DNA from: Deinandra increscens subsp. villosa
Taxonomy: Eukaryota > Streptophyta > Magnoliopsida > Asterales > Asteraceae
Length of the DNA stretch: 64,000 bases
Direction: 5' to 3'
Assembly (NCBI GenBank): GCA_039602395.1
Contig: JBCNJP010000025.1
Location: 52,533,980 to 52,597,979, forward strand
Numbering within the stretch: position 1 is the stretch's first letter; each line of letters begins with the position of its first letter. Shown one piece after another: positions 1 through 10,285 of the stretch. The notes below the pieces were generated by a model, which was not told where the DNA came from, ran no database searches, and saw only the letters and a list, made by a program, of their open reading frames with translations. The position numbers and the translations under genes are program-made.

Positions 1-361
1 TATACTATTATATAAAATATAAAACAACCACACGGTAGGCAACTCTTGCGTCTTATGTCTTGTTATAGCTCCCACTGACCTCCAGAACTCCTCTTGGTTT
101 CTTGTTGGATCTTCAGTCTTTGGTTTACAAAAATAGAAAGTTTCCAAAATTGGAAAGTTACTAAAAATAGAAACCCTAATTTCTAATTTACAACTTTGAA
201 CCCGAAATTGGGCCAATCAAACCAAAACTGCTAAATTACAATAATGGGCCAACAATTGGGCCAAACCATAAACAATCACAACAACCACAAAATTTAATAA
301 AAATTTAATAAAAATTAAATACAAGGGTCGGGCCGAAACACACATATGATATATATTTTCA

Positions 362-398
<37 letters not shown>

Positions 399-575
399 AT
401 ATATATAAATTTGAAATTTATATATATATATATATGGATATTTTGCAATTATCAAATAATTCAAAACAAATTTAAATTAAATTCGTGATCTGGAATTAAA
501 TCGAAATCGCGAATTACCAGTTAAATAAAAGAATGGTTTTCGATTTACGTGCGGTGATCAGGGCTCTGATACCAC
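1..575 (-). repeat. Leader side of a minus-strand LTR retroelement, window-truncated
   Basis: No coding region is visible. The stretch is AT-rich with two (TA)n tracts (about 367-396 and 418-434). Its identity comes from the tRNA primer site at its right end on the minus strand, which places the internal part of a retroelement to the left and its LTR to the right. The element leaves the window at base 1. Family not recognised. Confidence 0.4.
562..574 (-). promoter_or_regulatory. Primer-binding site for initiator tRNA-Met (minus strand)
   Basis: The plus strand reads GGCTCTGATACCA, the reverse complement of TGGTATCAGAGCC, the plant LTR-retrotransposon primer site. One base later the plus strand reads TGTTGGG, which fits an LTR end (CCCAACA on the minus strand). 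Confidence 0.7.
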
Positions 576-632
576 TGTTGGGTTTTACAATGGTGTTCGG
601 GTTACCCGTTTAGTATTTTTTTTTAATTACTA

Positions 633-680
<48 letters not shown>

Positions 681-764
681 ACCAGATAAATATATATTAA
701 CAGATTAACGCAGTGGAAACATTAATTCTTATTAAAACGCGAAAACCGTAAAACCGTTACAGGA
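576..764 (-). repeat. LTR-like sequence next to the minus-strand primer site
   Basis: Starts with TGTTGGG directly beside the primer site and includes a (TA)n tract near 636-676. The far LTR end is not identifiable because an unrelated open frame and MITEs follow. The segment ACGCAGTGGAAAC near 709 resembles motifs common in copia and TRIM LTRs; this is inference. Confidence 0.35.
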
Positions 765-1064
765 TCAAATCACCATGAACACGCGAACACGAAAATAAAT
801 ACAACAACAAAAATAAATATCTAAATAATTTAGATATACCTTAGCCGGATCCGAACGACCATTCGAGACACCGGGATTCAACATGTCGTCGCTAGGGTTG
901 AACGAAACCGTGGAGTCAAACTTCATCGTCAAGTCTTCTACTGAGTTGACCAGGTGAGTTTCTTCTTCACCAAGAAATTGGGTGACCGATGGATCTTTAT
1001 CCATGAATTCCGATAAAGGCGGAATCGTCTCGAAGCATAAACCGGAACCGGGGTTAGAAACCAA
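765..1064 (-). other. Unidentified 99-codon reading frame, possible captured exon
   Basis: Minus-strand frame without simple repeats in its first 70 residues; residues about 20-70 are mixed acidic and hydrophobic (for example EFMDKDPSVTQFLG). After about residue 71 the sequence reads AAG then GTATATC, which looks like a splice donor, and the frame becomes AT-rich and low in complexity, as if intronic. A MITE begins just upstream. It could be a captured exon, the first exon of a gene broken by transposons, or chance. I do not recognise the product. Confidence 0.25.
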
Positions 1065-1196
1065 ATCTCAAACACCAATTTCAGGTGGGGACCACTATAA
1101 TTCATGGGGGGGGGGGGGGTTTCCATATATATAAACTAGTGGCGTAGAATGGTTCTCAAAAGTTCTCAAAACCAATTGGTTCTCAAATGATCATCT

Positions 1197-1201
<5 letters not shown>
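1063..1201. mobile_element. MITE, truncated copy (copy 1)
   Basis: Shares with the next element the segment ATCTCAA...TTTCAGG..GGGACCACTA.AATTCATGGG and the right end GGTTCTCAAATG...CTCCCTA next to a (TA)n tract. The left terminal inverted repeat is missing. A 14-base G run (1106-1119) occupies the place where copy 2 has a shorter G-rich stretch. Confidence 0.55.
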
Positions 1202-1231
<30 letters not shown>

Positions 1232-1237
<6 letters not shown>

Positions 1238-1414
1238 TAGGTTCAAATGAGAACTTTTTATGTTGAGAACTTTTGAGAACTGAATCTCAACCACAAATTT
1301 CAGGGGGGACCACTACAATTCATGGGAGGGGGGATACATGTAAATAAACTTGTGGCTCAAATTAGTTATTTTTAGTTCTCAAATCAAATTGGTTCTCAAA
1401 TGTTCCTCTCCCTA
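1232..1414. mobile_element. MITE with imperfect terminal inverted repeats (copy 2)
   Basis: The left end is TAGGGTTAGGTTCAAATGAG; the right end, read on the other strand, is TAGGGAGAGGAACATTTGAG. The element is 183 bp and is flanked by TA-repeat DNA on both sides, so a TA target preference is likely but a duplication cannot be shown. No coding capacity. Superfamily uncertain. Confidence 0.6.
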
Positions 1415-1435
1415 TATATATATATATATATCTGG

Positions 1436-2088
1436 GCAGTTAATACGGCCGATATCCCACCGGGATATCGGTGGGATATCGGATATCGGACCTCGGCAAA
1501 AAATACGGTGAAAAATACGGTCCAAAAATACGGTACCGATAAAATCGGCCGTATTTGCCGATATATCGCCGTATTTTTTCTGAAAATTCGGTGATATTAT
1601 GGGTAAAATACGGTGGGCTATTTTTTTTATAAAAATTAACACCAAAACAAAAAAAACGGTTAACACCAAAAACGGGTCTCGCACGAACCCGTATTTTTGA
1701 GTTGCATTCGTGTCCGCAGGTCGCGCGGGCATGAGTTTGATTTTTCAAGCCAAACTCCCAATTTCTGCACCCCCCCCCCCCTGCGCGAGGGTAGTAGCCG
1801 GAGTAAAATATAGCACAAGATTTAAATCTTTCTTGGATGATTGCACATTTAAACCATACTTTGTTTTGTCTACCCACCAATGTGGGATATGGTGTAACCT
1901 TTTAAGATTAACATCTCATTCACACACACACTTTTCCAACAATATTATATATATATATATATATATATGTTAAAATGTATATAACTATATATTAAAATGA
2001 CCGATGTCCCACCGATATTTTACCGAGATAACCGATATATCGTATATCGGTCCTCGACCGTATTCCGAATTTTTACCGTATTAACTGC
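1436..2088. mobile_element. Non-autonomous DNA transposon, hAT-like, GATATCGG-rich
   Basis: Both termini carry the inverted repeat GCAGTTAATACGG. Subterminal DNA is built from self-complementary words such as CCGATATCCC and GGGATATCGG and from runs of AATACGG. About 650 bp, no transposase. It contains a C12 run (1770-1781) and a (TA)n tract (1946-1968). A clean 8-bp target duplication is not visible, so the superfamily call is tentative. Confidence 0.5.
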
Positions 2089-2090
2089 AT

Positions 2091-2092
<2 letters not shown>

Positions 2093-2185
<93 letters not shown>

Positions 2186-2198
2186 GAGAGAGAGAGAG
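2093..2198. repeat. Compound (TA)n-(GA)n microsatellite
   Basis: About 60 bases of TA repeats run directly into about 46 bases of mostly GA repeats. Open frames here encode only Tyr-Ile or Ser-Leu runs and are not genes. Confidence 0.95.
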
Positions 2199-3430
2199 GA
2201 AGGGTAGAATGCAAACCCCATTGAGTTGGGAAAACTTTGAAAACTAATTATTGACCTTTGATCACATTGATCCAATGGCTCTCATTTTATTTCTCTTTTT
2301 TATTTAATTTTATTTCTTCACTTGTTTTGTCTTTTACCTAAAAAGGGTATTATGGGTAAAATAAAATGTTGACTTCCCAAGAATATGCAATAACATCACA
2401 TCTTCATAGCATTACAACCTCATCCTCCTCTTTCTTCCATTTTTTTATTTTCAAGCTTTCAAGACCCCATTTCTCATCATCATCTTCTCTGATCTATACA
2501 AGCATTCAAATCACATTTCAAACCCTCTAGTTCACATTTAAATCGTGTTTCAAACTCATATTTCAAATCATTCCCAACACCCCTCGTATCTAACGGAGCT
2601 TACGGAGCCGGACCTGGCGGTTTTATGGTATGTTCTTTCGGATGGGTTTCGAAAGTTTTCTTACGGAGCCGGATCTGACGGTATGTTCTTAACATTCGGG
2701 TTTTTTTTATAGTTTTAGCTTGTTGGAGGAGGATTTTGAATCTTTAACTTTTTTTATTTAATTTTTGTTTATTTGTGGGTTTGGGGTTTTATGTGATGTT
2801 GATGATAAAATATTTAGGATTTTTTTCAAGAAAAAGGATCAAAACTTGTCTCTAAATCTTTGATTTTGTTGATGGTATTTTGACTGTGAAATAAAAATGA
2901 AGAACATTAAGTTAGGCAAGAAGATGAAGGGTTTTGAGATATGTGTCAAACAATAAATAAATTTCACCATATCATTTCTTTTCATTAGTGGGTTAGTATT
3001 TTATCCTTTCATATTCAAAATAATTAACTTATATCTCTATTAATATGTAGTAATTTTAATATTTTTAATTTTAATAACTAAAATGTCACCGTTTGTAGTT
3101 ATTCTATATATAATGACTTCCAATGTAATTATTTCAAGGGACTTTAAATCTTTAATATGTATTTCAAGGACCTTTTTGTTAGTTAAGGAATTTAATTTCG
3201 CTAATAGTGGCATATTATCGTTTGGATTTTAGTAGTCTTAAATTCTGTTGAATCGTTAATTCTTCTCTTGAATAACTAGTGAATACTTTAAAATAAAGTT
3301 TCTTAAAACTTAAATAAATTAGTATTGAAACTTCTTAGAGTTATTCAACAAGTTTTTAAATTGACTAGTTTGTAAATAAACCGAATTTGAGTCGAGATTA
3401 GTTTGTTCGTTTAGCGCATCTAAGTTATAT
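2199..3430. other. Non-coding AT-rich stretch, no gene recognised
   Basis: No coding frame of note. Around 2400-2580 the DNA is pyrimidine-rich and resembles a plant 5' leader. The phrase TTACGGAGCCGG occurs twice about 70 bp apart (near 2601 and 2664) in a local duplication. A G-rich run lies near 3530, just beyond the end of this stretch. Confidence 0.4.
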
Positions 3431-5320
3431 ATGTACTTATTGTAAATCTTTTAAATAATTTTTAACGATGTTATATATGTATATTACCTATGCAACATAT
3501 GTAACGATGTTATGTTATTTATTTAGAGGGGCGGGGGGGGTTGATACTGCTGGGTCTTGCTAAATTTTATGTGAGTTTTTTATTTATTTATTTTTCTAAA
3601 GTAATATTCTTTTGTCCCTAAGGATTTATCAAGAAAGTTAGTGTTTTAATTTAATTTATTAAATATGGAAAAATGATTCACCAGTTGCATAATTTTATTA
3701 TATTTGCCTATTGTAACATATGTAATATGTTAGTGATGTTACATCTGTAACATGTTTACATCTTATTATCTATTTGAATTACCTATATAGTTTTTTATGT
3801 ATTTGTATATGTAATCCCCTTATACTTTCAACTAGAAACTAATTTATGTAACTTTTTCAACCACCAACTAAAATTTTTTACATTATAATTCATTACGAGT
3901 CTTTATTTTTTGATGTTATATATGTAAACTTTTTATTAAAAAATTAATTCATTACGAGTTCTTTACTTTTAATTCATTAAGACCCTTGAAAAGGATGTTA
4001 CATATTATCTATGTAAATTTACATATGTAAACTCGTCCTCCATATGTAATTTTACGTATGTTTCATAACTAATGAACATTTTTGTTGTAGGTGAATGCAT
4101 TTGTTTTTGTGTGTCAAAGATGAAGATGGTTCATCAAGAACCAAGCATAATTACCTTTTATATTTTATTGTTACATCTTATGCTACATGCTTCATATTGT
4201 AATATTACATATGTAAATTTACTTACGTAACATACGTATGTAATATGTTTTAATACAATCTGTATTTCTATGTAACTATTTGTTAATTTAGTTACATAAT
4301 GATGTTGCATATGTTAGTATAACATGTTACATAAGAATTGAACATATGTAGCCTCATAAAATATATTTTAATCGCATGTCTAAACAACGATGTTACCTAC
4401 GTATGTAAATTTTCACATGTGTTACATATGGAATGTTATATATAATGACACATCTAACATGTTACATATCATTATCTATTTAAAGTTACATATGTAATGT
4501 CTAATGTGGGGTAATGTTACGTATATAAATTTACTTATGTAAAATGTGTAGCTCACAATTAAATGCATATCTAAAAAATGATGGTACATATGTAACTATA
4601 TGTTAATTTACTTACATAATGACGTTACATATGTTAATAAACTCACCATCCAATGTAAATTTACGTATGTTTCATGCTTGAACTAATGTGACTAAACATT
4701 TTGGAGATTTAGAAAAATGCATATCTAAACAATGATGTTACATATGTGACTAAACAATGATGTTACATATTTAACTATACGTTAATTTACTTACGCATGT
4801 GAATCTACTTACGTAATATGTTACATCTCATTTATCTATGTGAATTTACATATGTAAACTCGTCCTTCATATGTACATTTACCTATGTTTCATGTTTGAA
4901 CTAATGAACGTTTTTTTGTAGGAGAATGTATTTTTTTTATCAAAGATGAAGATATTTATAAATAAATGAAGCAGAACTAGCTTATATATTCTTTTTGTTA
5001 GCGTGTTGTATCTATTGTTAGCTTGTCATATATTTTTTATTATTTAAAATATCTCAGTTCGTATGAAACATTTTGTTACGTTTCATTTTGTATGTCCAAA
5101 TGATTTACGTACGTAACATGATGTGAGCAGAATGCTTGATAACAATAACACGTTTCACATATGTAACTTAACAATGTTGTTACATATGTCACTATACTAG
5201 TGGAGAAAAAGAATATAACTCACTAATATATTACAATCTGGAAGAAAAAAGAAAATATCATATCTAAACAATGATGTTACATACGTAAATATATGTTAAT
5301 TTACTTACGTAACATATAAA
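3431..5320. repeat. Degenerate repeat region rich in TTACATATGTAA
   Basis: The 12-bp palindrome TTACATATGTAA and close variants recur throughout; at least seven exact ACATATGTAA cores are seen (for example near 3714, 4020, 4205, 4484, 4585, 4848). Larger units also repeat: the block from TTTACATATGTAAACTCGTC to TTTTTGTAGG.GAATG..TTT and CAAAGATGAAGAT appears near 4020-4130 and 4845-4955, with a partial copy near 4640. No coding capacity. It may be the decayed body of a transposon. Confidence 0.6.
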
Positions 5321-5347
5321 GTTCCCTCAAAATAAGCCCATCATGTG

Positions 5348-5543
5348 TGTGACAACCCGTCAGAAAAATACAAGGTCAAACATATACTTTGAATATATAT
5401 ATACGTATATACATGTGCATGACTTGATCTAGTAGTAATATTAGTAAACATTGTGCATGTAAACGTCTACTCTTGACAAATTCCCACGTTCGTAATGAAA
5501 AAACAAAACCCGTAGCAAAAAGAAAGTCAACCAAAGCCATAGG
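5348..5543 (+). repeat. Possible start of another gypsy-type LTR
   Basis: Begins TGTGACAACCCGT, resembling the start of plant Tekay/Del LTRs, and is cut after about 196 bp by LTR-A. Only one end is visible, so the call rests on that start motif. Confidence 0.35.
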
Positions 5544-5575
5544 TGTGACACCCGAGAATTTCAAGGTTAACTTCC
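5544..5575 (+). repeat. LTR-A copy 1, first 32 bases before a gap
   Basis: These 32 bases, starting TGTGACACCCGAG, are identical to the first 32 of the complete LTR-A at 10249. The sequence then enters a run of N, so the rest of this copy is unseen. Confidence 0.8.
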
Positions 5576-6075
5576 NNNNNNNNNNNNNNNNNNNNNNNNN
5601 NNNNNNNNNNNNNNNNNNNNNNNNNNNNNNNNNNNNNNNNNNNNNNNNNNNNNNNNNNNNNNNNNNNNNNNNNNNNNNNNNNNNNNNNNNNNNNNNNNNN
5701 NNNNNNNNNNNNNNNNNNNNNNNNNNNNNNNNNNNNNNNNNNNNNNNNNNNNNNNNNNNNNNNNNNNNNNNNNNNNNNNNNNNNNNNNNNNNNNNNNNNN
5801 NNNNNNNNNNNNNNNNNNNNNNNNNNNNNNNNNNNNNNNNNNNNNNNNNNNNNNNNNNNNNNNNNNNNNNNNNNNNNNNNNNNNNNNNNNNNNNNNNNNN
5901 NNNNNNNNNNNNNNNNNNNNNNNNNNNNNNNNNNNNNNNNNNNNNNNNNNNNNNNNNNNNNNNNNNNNNNNNNNNNNNNNNNNNNNNNNNNNNNNNNNNN
6001 NNNNNNNNNNNNNNNNNNNNNNNNNNNNNNNNNNNNNNNNNNNNNNNNNNNNNNNNNNNNNNNNNNNNNNNNNNN
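5576..6075. other. Assembly gap, 500 N
   Basis: Exactly 500 N, a placeholder length. It starts inside LTR-A, a repeat with at least three copies here, so the true missing length is probably not 500. Confidence 0.99.
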
Positions 6076-6187
6076 AAAATTATTTTTTTGAGCGCTACCC
6101 CTCAACCCTTTTCCTGGATCCGCCCCTAGGAGTGGCGCCATATGTATAACGCCTGAGACGATTTTGGGAAAGAGGGGCGCCATATTG
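6076..6187. other. Short unclassified segment left of the gypsy element
   Basis: Contains two GGCGCCATAT segments about 45 bp apart. Its last five bases TATTG are the left target duplication of the downstream retrotransposon. No gene. Confidence 0.5.
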
Positions 6188-8546
6188 TGAAATACCCGAC
6201 AATTAATTAAATTAAATAAATGGATAATAATAATGATCACGTGAAGTGCTGGTAATTTCCATCTCCTTTGTGGACGTTTTTTTTTATTTTTTTTTATTTT
6301 TTTTTTTTTAAAATTTCCGTCACCGAGATTGATTCTTTTCCAAATTCAATCTATCGTTATCCTCATGTCATTCGAACTAAACTTCCGGTTTCGTTGGGCC
6401 ATTGATCACAAATCGGAACTACTCATCTTAAAACCCCATCAAACAACTCGTTTCTTCATCTATATATATTCAAATCTCACGAACATAACCGGAATCCCAG
6501 CCGTTGAGACACCGACCTGCACCACTGCACCGCCGCTCGCCACCCTGTTGGTCTTCGTACAAAACCTGAACAGCCACGAGATCGGCGAGACGGAAACGAT
6601 TGACGACATTGAATCGGACTCAAGGTAACTCCATTTGATTTCCTTGTCTCGCGACTTGGTAACTTGTTAAAAACGTTCTCAAATCACCGGCTTCTAAACC
6701 TCCGTTTCTCTCGATCTCAGTGGTTCGTAACCGGCAATCTGCCTAAAACAATCATGAAACGTCATGCGTAAGCAGCCAGTTTGCCCCTGTTCGTTAATTA
6801 TTCCACTACAGAACCGCCATACGTGTATCCCCGATCGTAGACGCACCACCATAGCAACTGATCCTGCATCCACAAGCTTCAATCTGGCGATTCTATCCGA
6901 CTTGTGTTTCCATCCTCCTCCGTTAGTAAGGTACGAACTAAACCACCCATAAGTAATTTGTGTCGAACAGTTAAGAATTTTGAAAGGAGTTATAGACCTG
7001 CAAATTGAGTTATGTCTTGTAAATGGTGGTGGGTTTTAAATGGGAAGTAGGGCTTCACGTATCTACCTAAAGAAATACATTGGATTCTTATCACGCTTTG
7101 ACATGTATTTGCGAAGTTTTTTAAAACTACTGATATGAGTATAATTAGGACTTGTAAGCATTTAGCAAAGGTATTTTCACTTGGGTTGGTAACTCACGAA
7201 AACCCCAGTAGACACACTGTGTCTAATTTTTTTTTTTTAGTACTTAAAAACATTATGTGAACTATTTTATACAAAGTATTGAACTAGTAAAGAAGTCATC
7301 GTAAAGCTTTCTAAACGTTTTAATGGAACTATATAAAGCATCATCAACAAAATTATGGGTTTATACTAAATAAGTTATCAGCGGATCTTATTCAAATACC
7401 ATAAAATAAGCTTTTTATCAAAGAGGTTTATATTAAGATGCTACGTGGTTAAAATTTAACAAATACAAGTTGAAACAAAATTAACTGTAGGTCCTCATGA
7501 TATTTAAGGCCGGCATAGCATTACCTTGAAATTGTTCTTTTCGCTTAATAGCTAAGGTGCGGTTTTTCGACCCTTCCCTCGTAGCTTCTTTATTTGTTTT
7601 TGTTGAGTTCGTAATTCATTGCTTCAAAGTGGAATTATTGTATTTGCCTTATCGAATGATTAGTGTCATACTGTTTTCATTGAATATCGTTACATTGCAC
7701 CGTACTGTTTTATTGAAATTGTTTACATGCGATAGGATAGATCCCTTTGTACTCATTATCGCATGTTCCCGTTATATTTGGACATCGTTACAAACCTTAG
7801 AGTTAAGGTTATAGAGACTTTTATATATTTACTTGCATATGTGACCGTTTTATTTGGCCTCAATACCCGAGCACATCCACCTATGGGGACCATAGGGCGT
7901 CAATTGTGGCACCTTTTGACGTGCTCTATCTGTGGCAGAGCGATTAGCCACGGCGTCTCGAAGTAGTTAATGAGGTGCTAAGTTGCTGCACTAGTTAGTT
8001 AATTAGAGGCGTATGGATCGATCCTAGGAAAATTACTGTTATTTGGTGAATTGGTTAGGTGTGTGTGCCCACACTCCCATATCACATTACTGGTACATTA
8101 GGGCTGCAGCCAATGTACATATTGTTACTGTTAGTGTTACTGGCTCGAATGGGTATTTCCTTATTGATACGTCTCATTTATTTCTTCTGAGTCGTATATT
8201 TGTTTTATCCTCATTGTGACATTGTACTGCTATTGTTTCACCGTTACTGAGCAATTTTTGGCTCAGCCGTTTCCTTTTCTTTTGTCTTCTTTATTTTATG
8301 ACAGGTACTTCTGGGGATAAGGGGAAAGAGATCAAGAGAGAGTAAAACTGATTAGGAGAGAAAAGTGGAAGAGTTTCTTAAAACTTTATTTATTTTAACT
8401 TATTTTCTTTCTGGGAACTCGACATGTTTTCGTTTAAAAACCTGGATTTTTGGATTTTAAGTATTTTACTAAGTATTTTTGGATTGTTGCTATCTCTGTT
8501 TACTGTATGAGCGACACGTCAGCCCTACTCGGGTTGGGGTGTTACA
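6188..8546 (+). repeat. 5' LTR of the gypsy chromovirus
   Basis: 2359 bp, TGAAATACCC to GGGTGTTACA, nearly identical to the 3' copy at 16007. No coding function is assigned to the small frames inside it, which recur unchanged in the other LTR. Confidence 0.96.
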
Positions 8547-8550
8547 ATTA

Positions 8551-8562
8551 TGGTATCAGAGC
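8551..8562 (+). promoter_or_regulatory. Primer-binding site, initiator tRNA-Met
   Basis: TGGTATCAGAGC lies four bases after the 5' LTR end and is complementary to the 3' end of plant initiator tRNA-Met. Confidence 0.9.
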
Positions 8563-8710
8563 TTCGGCTCTTTCCTGTAGAAAACTTAAACTAATTAAAA
8601 GTCATGTGAGGATTGGGTAGACGTTGGGTTAGGAATTATTTTCAGTGTTTTATGACTTGATCTTATGCTCTGTTTTGCTCTGAATAAATTGGATATATTA
8701 TTTCTTCTAG

Positions 8711-10285
8711 ATGCCTCCCCGTCGCTCTACTCGTAATGGATCAGGTCAGCCTAATCCTGAGCTCATGGCTGCGATCAATCAAGCCCTTACTGCGATGTTA
8801 CCTGCCATAGTGAATGCGGTGCAGAATGCGAATCCGAATCCGAATCCGAACCCGAATCCGAACCCGAATCCGAATCCGAACCCGAATCCGAACCCGAATC
8901 CGAACCCGAACCCTGATGCAAATCCAAATGGAATACACTTTTGGCTGAGAGAATTTCAGAAACAGAAGCCTAGAACTTTTACCAAAGCATCAACTCCATC
9001 TGTGGCCAAGGATTGGATCTCTCACATCGAGAAAATCTTTAGGGTACTCGGGATTGAAGACCAGTACAAGACTCGGTTGGCTACATATAAGCTAGAGGAG
9101 GATGCCCACAACTGGTGGGAATCGGTCTTACAAGAAAGAGGTGGAGAGCAGTTTGCAGAGACATTAACTTGGGCTAACTTCTGTGAGATCTTTTTCGACA
9201 AATACTTTTCAAATGTTGATTTGGGGGCTTACAAGCACGAATACTCTAATATTCGTCAACAGAGTGATGAGTCACTTGCAGATTTCACCGATCGTTTTTA
9301 TAGACTTACTGGGTTCCTTGGGGCTTCTGCTGGCACGGCAGAGGAACAAGCGGAGAAATACCAATGGGCTGTATGTGATCGAATTCGAAGGGCAATCATA
9401 CATTCGACATTTGCGAATGTTGCTGATGTTGTTAAGGCTGCTAAGAGAGTGGATATGGAGAGAACGGAATTTCTAAGCCGTTCGGATAGTAAGAAGAGAG
9501 ATAGAGATGGAAATCGTGTTCAGTCTTCCAGTCAGTCATCATCTCAGGGCCCTACTCCAAACTCAAATGAACGTCGTACTCAGGGAAATAATTCCAAATC
9601 ATGGAAGGGTAAGAATCAAAACCAGAGCCAGAATAAACCGTACCAGCAGCCTATCAATGCTCAACCCTTGAACCAGAGGGGAAATCCTACTCTTACACAG
9701 CATCCTATGTGCAACCATTGTAACAAACACCATCCAGGTGTTTGTCGTCGAGTTTCAGGAGCCTGTCTTCGCTGTGGAGAGATGGGGCACATGATCAGAA
9801 ACTGCCCCAAAAATAATGACCGAGCTGAAGGAAATCCTAGAGGAGCTAATGCGCCACCTGCTGGAGGACGAGTGTTCACAATGACTGCTGGAGAAGCTGC
9901 TAATACCCCAGGTACTGTTTCGGGTGTTGTTTGTCTTGCTGAACGTGACGTATATGTGTTATTTGATACCGGGGCAACCCATTCGGTAGTTTCACAAGCA
10001 TTTGCTAAGCGTCTCAAAATCATGCCCTCTCCGTTGCACCCTGCCATTGTTATTTCCTCGCCCATGGGAAATTCTTCGGTTATTACTCATGTGTATAGAG
10101 ATTGTCCGTTAGTGATTGGAAATATTGTTCGTAAAGCCAATCTTCTTCCCATGCAAGTGGGAGACTTCGACGTCATTCTAGGTATGGACTGGTTAGCTAT
10201 GCATCGAGCGACCATCGACTGTCACACTAGATGTGTTATCTTCGGTGATGTGACACCCGAGAATTTCAAGGTTAACTTCCGTTAG
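8711..10285 (+). CDS. Gypsy gag and aspartic protease, C-terminus cut by LTR-A
   Basis: The frame starts at the first ATG after the primer site. Residues about 39-68 are an Asn-Pro dipeptide run encoded by a hexanucleotide repeat; residues about 100-190 form the Retrotrans_gag capsid region (tryptophan pair in HNWWES); residues 352-365 are a CCHC zinc knuckle (CLRCGEMGHMIRNC); the protease active site is D419-T-G-A followed by the flap region. The element's own sequence ends at 10248; the last 12 residues before the stop are encoded by the inserted LTR-A. In the uninterrupted element the frame would continue into RT at the point where 12793 resumes. Gag forms the particle and binds RNA; the protease processes the polyprotein. 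Confidence 0.93.
   Translation: MPPRRSTRNGSGQPNPELMAAINQALTAMLPAIVNAVQNANPNPNPNPNPNPNPNPNPNPNPNPNPNPDANPNGIHFWLREFQKQKPRTFTKASTPSVAKDWISHIEKIFRVLGIEDQYKTRLATYKLEEDAHNWWESVLQERGGEQFAETLTWANFCEIFFDKYFSNVDLGAYKHEYSNIRQQSDESLADFTDRFYRLTGFLGASAGTAEEQAEKYQWAVCDRIRRAIIHSTFANVADVVKAAKRVDMERTEFLSRSDSKKRDRDGNRVQSSSQSSSQGPTPNSNERRTQGNNSKSWKGKNQNQSQNKPYQQPINAQPLNQRGNPTLTQHPMCNHCNKHHPGVCRRVSGACLRCGEMGHMIRNCPKNNDRAEGNPRGANAPPAGGRVFTMTAGEAANTPGTVSGVVCLAERDVYVLFDTGATHSVVSQAFAKRLKIMPSPLHPAIVISSPMGNSSVITHVYRDCPLVIGNIVRKANLLPMQVGDFDVILGMDWLAMHRATIDCHTRCVIFGDVTPENFKVNFR

Noticed and set aside
1..25. TATACTATTATATAAAAT at the window start resembles a Helitron 5' end
   Set aside because: The defining TC is not visible at the window edge, the DNA is AT-rich so the match is weak, and no matching 3' hairpin follows.
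2020..2275. Two minus-strand open frames encoding Tyr-Ile and Ser-Leu runs
   Set aside because: They are translations of the (TA)n-(GA)n microsatellite.
5473..6240. Long open frames on both strands across 5576-6075
   Set aside because: They are open only because the gap of N contains no stops.
6329..7966. Small open frames in the gypsy 5' LTR, repeated in the 3' LTR (16087-17786)
   Set aside because: They occur identically in both LTRs, have no recognisable domain, and fit LTR non-coding sequence.
10249..10285. The last 12 residues of the gag-protease frame as part of the protein
   Set aside because: They are encoded by the inserted LTR-A; the same bases start the LTR-A copies at 5544 and 58219.
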